The notes below the pieces were generated by a model. The model ran no database searches, was not told the origin of the DNA, and saw only the letters and a program-made list of their open reading frames with translations. A program made the translations under genes and the position numbers. From Allodiplogaster sudhausi (taxonomy: Eukaryota > Nematoda > Chromadorea > Rhabditida > Diplogasteridae): a DNA stretch of 64,000 nt. The stretch spans positions 762,001 to 826,000 of the forward strand of contig CALZFC010000065.1 in assembly GCA_945643635.1 (NCBI GenBank), read 5' to 3'. Positions 55,436 to 64,000 of this stretch are shown piece after piece (positions within the stretch are counted from its first letter, which is position 1; every line of letters begins with the position of its first letter).

Positions 55436-57268
55436 GGATGTGGTATATCGGGTGGACTACATTTGCGCGCAGACACTTGCGCACACAAACATTTGGGCCA
55501 CTTGCGCACAGACACTTGCGCACAGACACTTGCGCACAAGGACACTTGCGCACATGGACACTTGCGCACAAGGACATTTGCGCGCAGGGACACTTGCGCA
55601 CGGACACTTGCGCACCGGCATTTGCGCACAAGGAGACTTGCGCACGGACACTTACGCACAGACACTTGCGCATAAGGACATTTGCGCACCAGTTTTTGTG
55701 ACCTTTTGGGGGACCATTTTGGTAACTTTTTGGGAAACTTTTGGCAACTTTTGGGGATGCTTTTGGTTACTTCTGGTGACACTTTTAGTAACTTTTGGGG
55801 ATGCTTTTGGTAACTTTTAGGGACACTTTTGGTAGCTTTTGGAGCCTTTTGAACCATTCAAAGATGACTCTAAGGACATTTTTGACAACGTTTGGGGACC
55901 AGTTTGTAACCTTTTAGGGACCGCTTTGGGATTCTTTTGGATCCCTCGAACATTCCATGGAGAGTGCTTTCAATTAGTACGGCAACTTCTTGTGTATGCC
56001 TGTTCCCTTAGTGTTAGCCTGATATGATTTTCTGGCTAGCATCATGCTTTGTTCGGATAATCCATTTAATGTCGGTTCCGCATGGGGGATCGCCTGAATT
56101 ATCCAAACTTTTAGTCAACCGCTGCAACTTACTAAAGTTTGTGGCATGCTGGGTATTTAGCTGAACAGTGGCCCGTTTTGTTCAGCTGCTGCTGCGACTG
56201 AACATTGTTTTTGTTATGCCCTTTTAATGAAGCTGTATCAACAAACGTTGTTGCATCTAACAATAACAATTTGTCAATACGACTCTCTATCACTCTCTCT
56301 CTCTCTATCTCTCTCTGTAATTCTCTATGTCTCAATCTCTCTCTCTATATCTCTCTCTCTCTATCTATCTATCCATGGAAAGAAATCAATAACAAGGAAG
56401 CAGGGATGTTGATATCAGTGTAAACATGAGGCTAAACCTCGTGTTAACTTGCTTAGCCTCATGTCAGTCCCTGATGTTTAGCCTTAAAAAAGGGACACTT
56501 TACTACGTCGGCAGAGGTGCTAACGGGCCCAAAAATTTTGGGCCGGCCAAGCCCGTAGGGCCTAAGGACTCGGCCAGCCCGGCCCGATCCATTTCCGGGC
56601 CCTAGAATATTGGGCCCGGCCCGGGGCCCTGGAAAGTTGGGCCGGCCGGCCCTAGTAGCTCTTAGTGCCAAGGATGAAAATAGGAAAATGCATGCAAAGT
56701 GACCGCAAATTCAAACTGGCCTAAAGTATCCTTGAGAAGTTACTAAAAGGAGACAAAAGGGCCCTCAAACGGTCTAAAAATAAGGTCCTCTGTTGGGTCC
56801 ACGCCTGGTCTCAAAAGGTGCCATAAGGGTCCCTAAACGATACCCAGAAGCTACCAAAAGTGTCCCCAAAGGTTACCAAAAGTATTCCCAAAAGTTTCCA
56901 AAAGTGTCCCTAAAAGTTGTAAAAAGAGTCCCCAAAGGTTGCTAAAAGTGTCACCAAAAGTTACTAAATGTGTCTCCAAAAGTTACAAAAAGCATCCCCA
57001 AAAGTTACCAAAAGCTTCCCCAAAAGTTACCAAAATGGTCCTTCAAAAGGTCACAAAAACTTGTGCGCAAGTGTCCTTGAGCGCAAGTGTCCTTGTGCGC
57101 AAGCGTCCGTGTGCGCAAGTGTCTGTGCGCAAGTGTCTATGCGCGCAAGTGTCTATGTGCGCAAGTGTCCTTGAGCGCAAATGTCCTTGTGCGCAAGTCT
57201 CTGTGCGCAAGTGTCCTTGGGCGCAAGTGTCTGCGCGCAAATGTAGTCCACCCGGTATATCAGGCCAC
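55436..57268. mobile_element. Foldback element with minisatellite inverted arms
   Basis: The ends match as inverted repeats (gggtggactacatttgcgcgcag at the left; its complement near 57230 at the right). Inside each arm lies first a 12-16-base minisatellite on cttgcgcacaaggaca (55463-55690; complement 57060-57240), then a second one on acttttggggac (55700-55920; complement 56830-57050). The order is mirrored. The single-copy middle (55925-56825) has a CT microsatellite and a GGCC-rich block at 56510-56655. No transposase seen. Confidence 0.75.
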
Positions 57269-58452
57269 TGGAACCTCGTTGGGTATCCTCCAGGGCGTTC
57301 CCCCGACACAGAATCAGGATTCCGCTGCGCCGAGGTGGGGCCTGCATCAATGACACAGACCCACCGCTTCAAAATTACAGAGAGTGCCTTGTTCTCCGTG
57401 CAACCTAGATCGGCCGGGGCAAAGACATCAAGAGATTGTGTTCAAGGGCAGGCGGAGTACAATGATACTCTCTCAACCCGTATACAAATCTGTGAAGTAA
57501 AAACTGCGAAATATTTGTATAGTTTTTTTAATCAGTCCTCTCGCGCTTGCTCTCTCGCTTCTGACTCTTTCTTTCCGCAGACAAAACAGCGACAAAAGAA
57601 CTCTCTGGAAATGCATACATGGTTTTCTATTGTTTGAAAGACCAAGAAAGCAGAAAGACAAATTCCAGTCATCTCACATGGTTTACTGCTGCGTTTGCAA
57701 AAAAAATTAAAATCAAAATTAAAATTTAAGATGTTTAGCGAATATTCAAAACCCAGTATTCGATTTTGAGTTCGCAGTGCTGGGAACTGGGAGAGAGCGG
57801 TTACCAAGCACTTCACATTTAGCAAGTCATTTGTATAAACGATATTTTAGCGGTTATAAACAGTATTCCTTTCTGAATTTTATAAATTAATCTATTGACT
57901 TTAAATGATTGTGCTAACTTGCCTTGCATACAAGTAGAAATGAATAAGAACTTGTTAATGCAGCCGTCCATGAAGAAGGAATTTGGATTTTGCAAGGGCA
58001 TGGGCATGCAGCAAAAAATCGGATTCGGGCGCAGATGCTCAGGCACTTGTGATAGCTTTCCACGAAGCTTACACTTATACTCCAATTACGGCATGAATAA
58101 ATCAGCACTTGGTGAGAACAGTATATCATTAATTATTAGACGAAAAAAATGAATGTATTGGTGAATACTAGATAAAATTAGCGACCTTTTTTCCTTTTGT
58201 TTGCGAACAAGCCTATTCAAAACGGTCTCATTTCCTTTTTGGCTTGCAGTTTTCACTCCTGACTATGAGAGATTTCAATATCTTTTCGCTTTCTTTCCCT
58301 CTCCTTCTCCCTTGCCACTCTTTCTCTCCCTCCCGCCTCCTTCTCTCTCTATCTCTCCCCCCCCCTTTGTCTCTCTCACTCAATCGTGACATGTCTGTTT
58401 TATCATTAGAGTATTATAAGACAAGTCTGTTTTATTACTATGAGCATATCTG
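57269..58452. other. Intergenic, no gene seen
   Basis: No supported exon. A Gly/Lys/Cys-containing plus-strand frame at 57940-58150 is short and unsupported. The end is CT-rich (58290-58380). Confidence 0.4.
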
Positions 58453-58857
58453 CACACAGAGAAGAAAGTCTTGTGGGACAAGACATTCAGGCTAGACATT
58501 ATGTCCGCGATTGCCACTGAGACATGAATGTCCAGTCCCACTAGACAGCAAATGTCTAGCCGCGTATGTCCAAACCAACGAGACATGGCCGGCTAGACTG
58601 AATGTCTTGTCCCATTGGACAGAATGTCTAGCCAATCGATATCGCGCTGCGCGCGCCCCCTCCCGTTTTTGTTTCTTCTTGCTTTGCTTTGCTTCGTCAT
58701 TTCACAGATATCCAGTGCATTATATGTAGTACAGGAAATAGTTTTTAAACAACCACATATTCAACAGATATCGAGAAACAAAACAAGCGAGCAAGGGAAG
58801 GGAAAGGGCGGAAGTCTGAGGGAGAAGGGGGAAGGGAAGGCGGCATGAGGAGAGAGG

Positions 58858-59456
58858 CTACTCGGCAGCGTTGACGATGAGCGGCAGGACCATGAGCTCG
58901 GGCGCCGCGGCACGCGCAGTCACGGCGCGCGCGTCCGTGTCCTCCTTCGTGGCCTGCAAGGGGTATTCAGATGGCATGAAGAGCATGGGCCGGCTGACAT
59001 CCGCGGCGAGAACGACGATCTTGTCGGTCTTGGCGGCGCCGTTCTGGCGGAGGACGTCGATGCGGAGAGTGTCGCAGGGCTCGACGAAGGCGTGCACCGG
59101 ATTCACGCGGTACAGCTGATTGTCCGAGCACTTCACCTGCAAACAAATCAATACATTACAAGGAATATTTGCTCTGATGATTCCAAATGAAGACCTTGAT
59201 GGCGCGGCGCTTGTCGGTGGTGTTGAGGACGGAGACATGCGATAGTCCGCCGGCGGCCTTGAAGCGAAGGTCGGAGAGCTCGAGCTGGGGCTGCATGGGG
59301 ACGGCGGCAGTCGCGCGGCTGGGAAGGCGCTGCAACATCAGCAGATGGTGCTTTTTAAGATCTGCTTGGCGCCAGCGCGCCAAGCAGAGCTTAAAAAGCA
59401 AACTTAACCTGTTTAGTCACCGCGATACGGCCTTGAGAATCGGGCGCCGCGTCCAT
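58858..59456 (-). CDS. Major sperm protein (MSP) domain protein (3 exons, 153 aa)
   Basis: Exons 59456-59409, 59329-59195 and 59136-58858 give 16, 45 and 92 codons plus stop with clean GT-AG sites. The MSP fold is recognisable: LELSDLRFKAAGGLSHVSVL, NTTDKRRAIK, then after the intron LYRVNPVHAFVEP, TLRIDVLR and KTDKIVVLA. MSP-domain proteins occur mainly as nematode sperm cytoskeletal or signalling proteins and as related small MSP-domain proteins. The Lys-Val-Lys strand normal in the family is split by the second intron. The tail is acidic to Ala-rich and longer than in classical MSP. The first intron contains a near-perfect 22-base inverted repeat (59350-59399). Confidence 0.85.
59350..59399. 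repeat. Hairpin-forming inverted repeat in an MSP intron
   Basis: gctttttaag.tctgcttggcg and its near complement separated by about six bases. It fills most of the 79-base intron between exons 1 and 2. Confidence 0.85.
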
Positions 59457-59887
59457 CAGACGTCACCCGCAACTCGCGAAGCAGTCTACCTGCAACATGG
59501 AAGCTCCAAACCTTGATTGCCGCGAAGGTCTCGGCTGCAACACCCCGCCTGCGGCAGCCCAAAAAAGACGCCTTGGTGACCGCGCGCCGACCTGGGAAGG
59601 AGAAAACAAACATAATAACAGCAAAAGTAATATGGAAAACAATATTATAATCGTGCCTATTTTTTCAGCTTTTTTTCTGAATTTTACAGTCCGTGCGTAG
59701 CTTTCGAATATTTTTGTAATGACCAAAAAAATGCTAGACATTCAAGACATTCACTTTCCGCGAAATTTCTAGACATTGAAGTCTTGTTTGATTAGACATC
59801 ACTGAGCTAGACATGCGATGTCTTAGACATTTTTCTGGACATTCGGGGCTAGACATTTGATGTCTAAGACATTCTTTTCTGTGTGTG

Positions 59888-60356
59888 TTGTCTCTTATTA
59901 ATAATTTTTCTTTCTGATTTGCTTCTCCTTGACAAGGTGTAAATGTCATCGTTTACTATTAAGCACTGTAAAAAAAAACGCTTATACTTTCTTTGATCAT
60001 TTTATGCTATGATAAAAGGATTTCAAGAGTTTTAGCTACAAATAAAAAGATTCACGAGCGAATGATCATTTTATAAACAAAATATGAAAGTGAAAGTTTT
60101 GGTTTTCTACCCGAATTATTGCATTATTTATTAAACGCACAATCATAGACGGAAACAAAGAAAAAAAGAACGAAATCTATTCGACAATTTGTGTTTGAAA
60201 TTCTCTCCCGATCTCAATTTTCTGCCGTCTCCCCTTTCTTTCTCTCATTTTCTCTCCCCCCTTCTCTCTACCTCGCTCTCTCTCTCTCTCTATCTCTCTC
60301 CACTCTTTCATAATTTCGCAGTTCTTTCTCTCTCTCTCACTCTCTTTCTCTCTCTA

Positions 60357-60390
<34 letters not shown>

Positions 60391-60391
60391 G
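59888..60391. other. Intergenic, CT-rich
   Basis: No gene. 60225-60390 is a long (TC)n-rich tract lying just downstream of the stop of the minus-strand ptr gene. Confidence 0.5.
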
Positions 60392-60572
60392 TCACTCTTC
60401 ATGATGCGCAATCGGCTGGTGTGCCTTGGCATGCGGTGCAAATGTCCGTATGACGGCTGGGAGGACGGCGAGGCCGTGGAAGAGGCCCGTGGCCACGACA
60501 AGGACACAGGTGCGGGCGAACATTCGGACGGCGTTCGAGGGAACCACAATCATCACGGTGATGGCTGAATAT

Positions 60573-60606
<34 letters not shown>

Positions 60607-61172
60607 TCGATAGATATAGGCAGAGAGAGAGATAATGAGTGAGAGAAAGAGAAACACAGAGAGAAAGAGAGAGCAAAGAGAGAGAGCGATGGAAAGAGAG
60701 AGAAAGAGAGAGACAGAGAGAGAGAGAGAGAAGGAGAGAAATAGAGAGAGAGTCAGACTGAGAGAGTGGCAAACCCAGCAGCGTCGACAATCCACCCTGC
60801 ATGACTGGCCATCCGATGGCACCGAGCGCGTCCTTGATCCGCTCGTCCGGGTCCCGACACTCGGAGCGATAGATACGGTAGCCGACGTGAGTGGCAAAGT
60901 CGATGCATTGACCAATGCTCATCTGAACAAATAAGTATTCAAAGATGACTATTGGTCCCGAAGCGACTCTTCTGACCAGAATGTTCACTACGGTAGTCGG
61001 GTCGAGATCGGCTCCCCAGAGCGAGAGGAAGCCGGCAGTGCCAATGTCCATCGAGATGAGAGTGAAGACGACCTTGACAAGTTTTCTTCGTTTTCCCGCT
61101 TTCTCACTTTCACTCTCCCTCTCTATCACCTCCGATCTCTCGCTACCTTTTTCTGTCGCTCTCCGTCACCAC

Positions 61173-61210
<38 letters not shown>

Positions 61211-63834
61211 CCAAAAGACGATGGATGATTCTGCGACGAAGAGAATACACACGGAGATGAGCGTGAGGATGGCCGTGCCGAGTGACTGCAACGTTGTCGT
61301 CTTCAGCTCGAGCATCTGTATTGTTCGTCTCTCTTTACTCGATTGTTTCCTTGTTATTGTTAAGACTCATTGTCAGAAATATATATATAATAATTCTTTA
61401 AAAAAAAGAAATAAAATAATCTTAAAATACGTCTTGCCTGATCGCTGTAGAAATTATTTTCATCAAAGACTAGCGCCTCAAAGTCGCGATACCTGCAGAA
61501 CTTTTATCATTTTTCTATACCAAAATGATGCCATAATCAAAAATAAAGAATGAAGCTAAACTGTGTGGATTTAATTTATTCACAGTCTAATTGTAAGTTT
61601 TAAAAAAACGTTTATATATATATATATATGTGAGTACTTGCTGGTGATGTTGCGCCACTTGAGCAGCAGCGACGTGCGCACGTCCCAGTTGGCGATCTTG
61701 AAGGCGGTCGTGAACATGAACTTGTCGACGTAGAGCTCGCCTGGCTGAAAAAAAGGGGCAAACTTGCTTTTAATTGAATTAGATAGACGCCAATTCTTTC
61801 CACTAACAATACAAGAATAACAGCTGTGAAGAGAGCCTATCTGTAAGACTCTAGGAGAGGCCCATACAGGCCTGTCCTAGATTCAAGATGACGGATCCCA
61901 ACATTGAGAATGTTGTCAGGCATGACCAAGGACCTTTCTATTAACTTTTTGGGAAAATTTTATTTTTATAAAAATTTTCTTCCCAGGAATACCTAAAAGT
62001 GTGCCCAAATTATGAAAATTCATATTGGGCTTTAAAGTCAACATTTTTTGCTATTCTTTGTTTTATTCGATTTCTCATCGAATGCTTAATAAAAAGTATC
62101 TCAAGACCTTCTTTCGAAAGGTTTCATTTTTGTTGTTTAATTTTGACATTCAATTTTTTTGTCGTGATTTTTCTTTCGTTGAGTACCTAAACATCATTTG
62201 CGCGTGGGATTTTTGTTTCAGATTAAAGATCATGAAAAACTGTACAAGAAAATGTCAGAATCAAGTTCAACGTCTTTCCCACCTTCACCGAAAAAGTTAC
62301 GTGAATAGTAGCAACCCTCACCAGGGGCGATTTGGAAACATGGCTATAACGGCCCAAGTGTGAGACGTCTTCCGAAGACAAACATACAGTTCTATTCACA
62401 ATTTTATTCTCTACAATAAAGGTATCTATGACATTTTCACACAAAGCCCGTTTTATTGATAAAATCTTGAAAATTGAATTTTCAAGTATTATGGAAAATG
62501 GATGAAAACCTATTTCATGAAGTTTAGTTCGCACAGACTTGCTGATAACAATACATCTGTATCTTGTACAGCAGAAAATTCTTAGATACCAGGAACACGG
62601 GAAAGATTGTTATTTTGCACGAAAACATCGATTTCTAGAGTTACCGCAGTTATAAAATACACTCGATGCAAAATTTTGCTCCGACAGTGAATTCAAAATC
62701 AACTTTTCGGTGCAAGTGGGAAGACAATATGAGTTGATGAGAATATATGTAGCGTAGAATTTTCTGCTCTACAAGATACAGATACAGATGTATTGTTATC
62801 AGCAAGTTTGTGCGAACTAAACTTCATGAAATAGGTTTTCATCCATTTTCCAAAATACTTGAAAATTCAATTTTCAAGATTTTATCAGTAAACGCGCTTT
62901 GTGTGAAAATGTCATAGATACCTTTATTGTATAGAATAAAATTGTGAATAGAACTGTATGTTTGTCTTCGGAATACGTCTCACACTTGGGCAGTTATAGC
63001 CACGTTTCCAAATCGCCCTGGTGAGGGTTGCTACTATTCACGTAACTTTTTCGGTGAAGGTGGGAAAGACGTTGAACTTGATTCTGACATTTTCTTGTAC
63101 AGTTTTTCATTCTCTTTAATCTGAAATAAAAATCCCACGCGCAAATGATGTTTAGGTACTCAACGAAAGAAAAATCACGACAAAAAAAATGAATGTCAAA
63201 ATTAAACAACAAAAATGAAACTTTTCGAAAGAAGGTCTTGAGATACTTTTTATTAAGCATTCGATGAGAAATCGAATAAAAAAAAAGAATAGCAAAAAAT
63301 GTTGACTTTAAAGCCCAATATGAATTTTCATAATTTGAGCAAACTTTTAGGTATTCCTGGAAAGAAAATTTTTATAAAAATAAAATTTTCCCAAAAAGTT
63401 AATAGAGAGGTCCTTGGTCATGCCTGACAACATTCTCAATGTTGGGATCCGTCATCTTGCATCTAGGGCAGAGCCTACTGGAGCCTTACAGAGAGGCTCT
63501 CTGAATATGATGCTGTTGTGCCTATGCCCCCGCCAGGGATGGGCGGCCCGGGTCGGTTTTTGCCCATCCTTGTTCCCCGCCCCCTCTCTCTTCACGCCTC
63601 TTACTTCTCTTCACAAATCCAGTTCTGTGCTTTAGATTATTCTTTTGATAATAGATATCATCCCTTTTGTAAAAAAAAAAAACAAATTAATAATCGATTT
63701 AATAAGATTGTTTTACTTTTCCACCCGGCCGCTGCGCCCATTTTAGCGTCGAGTTCCAGTGGTTGTTGAAGGAGACGCCGAGGAAGGCGCGCAGCGTCTC
63801 GTAGAAGCGGCCGTCGTCATCGGCGAAGAATTTT
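60392..63834 (-). CDS. Patched-related (ptr) transmembrane protein, C-terminal part
   Basis: Exons in coding order: 63834-63717, 61744-61638, 61492-61438, 61315-61211, 61072-60977, 60922-60775, 60564-60392, giving 267 codons including the stop, with consistent phases. The gene continues beyond the right edge. Landmarks: NWDVRTSLLLKWRNI, then a TM helix (LGTAILTLISVCILFV), MDIGTAGFLSLWGADLDP, MSIGQCIDFATHVGYR, RIKDALGAIGWPVMQGG, STLLAITVMIVVP and GLFHGLAVLPAV. These match the second RND/SSD half of nematode patched-related proteins, which act in cuticle, moulting and membrane traffic. The third exon is followed by a GC donor (CAG/GCAAGA). Usual GFSVDF is GQCIDF here. Confidence 0.85.
60575..60770 (-). 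repeat. (GA)n tract, pyrimidine on the ptr sense strand
   Basis: Fills almost all of the intron between the last two ptr exons and acts as a very long polypyrimidine tract. Confidence 0.85.
61831..63501. mobile_element. Foldback element in a ptr intron
   Basis: Inverted arms 61831-62585 and 62754-63501 (about 750 bases each) are highly similar, with a spacer of about 170 bases. The ends read GAGAGCCTATCTGTAAG / its near complement. TGAA directly precedes the left end and directly follows the right end, a possible 4-base target duplication. Minor differences between arms show some age. Short frames in the arms (for example 62025-62363) have no resemblance to transposases. Confidence 0.8.
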
Positions 63835-64000
63835 CTGAATTTTTAATTAATTAATTAAAATCAATCAATTCAATTTTTTTTTGGAAGCTGTTATACATTC
63901 ATATTAAGAAAATAATAGCCAAACTAATTTAAAAACATACATATATATAAAACAGTAAAAAAGATAGCAGAAAATTTACAATTTGAAATATTTATATATA
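63835..64000. other. ptr intron, window edge
   Basis: AT-rich intron sequence; the next upstream exon lies outside the window. Confidence 0.5.

Larger units (their letters stand above)
58453..59887. mobile_element. Transposon-like inverted ends flanking the MSP gene
   Basis: The left end CACACAGAGAAGAAAGTCTTG and the right end, inverted, CACACAGAAAAGAATGTCTTAG are imperfect terminal repeats. Both subterminal regions (58480-58640 and 59730-59880) are filled with gctagacatt / aatgtctag-type motifs. The MSP-domain gene lies wholly between them. Either one element captured a gene or two related MITEs flank it. The end sequence resembles the MITE at 34158. Confidence 0.5.

Noticed and set aside
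55266..55857. Long overlapping frames on both strands with Cys-Ala/His-Leu repeats
   Set aside because: Produced by the minisatellite in the foldback arm; open in several frames at once and mirrored at 56939-57637. Not genes.
56510..56660. GGCC-rich block as a second copy of the hAT-like MITE at 18820
   Set aside because: Shares base composition but no CAGGGGTGGCC ends or target duplication were found.
60392..61129. 245-codon continuous minus-strand frame
   Set aside because: It joins three ptr exons through microsatellite introns that happen to stay open; the spliced exons fit the family, the intron translation is Ser/Leu low complexity.

Overview
The window is eukaryotic nuclear DNA, almost certainly from a nematode. 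It carries a major sperm protein (MSP) domain gene, a family of nematode-type serpentine chemoreceptors, a patched-related (ptr) gene, many short spliced exons with TTTCAG-type acceptors, and AT-rich introns full of (CT)n tracts. No tRNA, rRNA or CRISPR was recognised. All exon models were built by eye from reading frame, splice-phase agreement and family resemblance. The models called intact close to whole codons after splicing.

Layout. (1) About 1-10964: a Polinton/Maverick (adintovirus-like) element folded back on itself. Two inverted arms (1-3121 and 7740-10964, about 3.1-3.2 kb) flank a single-copy 4.6 kb core. The core and left arm hold penton-like and major capsid proteins, a pX-like basic protein, small conserved element proteins, a frameshifted integrase and an ATPase remnant. 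The arms carry an adenain-like protease, a zinc-finger protein and a spliced Cys-rich protein. No polymerase B is seen. (2) 11947-14948 (-): an intact 14-exon Spinster-like transporter. (3) 15690-24190: a chemoreceptor cluster with two intact 8-exon genes (16128-18474 and 20160-22195), several pseudogene pieces, and MITEs. (4) 24187-40475: a segmental rearrangement. A piece of the Spinster gene is fused in frame to a chemoreceptor exon. A roughly 4 kb unit with a Ly6/uPAR-like gene and a chemoreceptor fragment is present twice in direct orientation and once inverted. The second direct copy plus flank and the inverted copy form a palindrome of nearly 12 kb centred on 34505. (5) 40476-41759: chemoreceptor relics. 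(6) 42171-45435 (+): a tyrosine-phosphatase-domain gene with an altered P-loop. (7) 47032-53521 (+): a 15-exon, 922-residue gene with two FAM166-like GFTGHVP/GYSGHIP motifs and a long low-complexity tail. (8) 55436-57268: a foldback element with minisatellite arms. (9) 58858-59456 (-): the MSP gene, flanked by inverted transposon-like ends. (10) 60392 to the right edge (-): the 3' part of a ptr gene with a 1.7 kb foldback element in an intron.

The host genes look ordinary and unrelated to one another; MSP and divergent phosphatase families are often male-germline genes in nematodes. The striking theme is inverted duplication. It occurs at four scales: the Polinton, the 12 kb palindrome, and two foldback elements.
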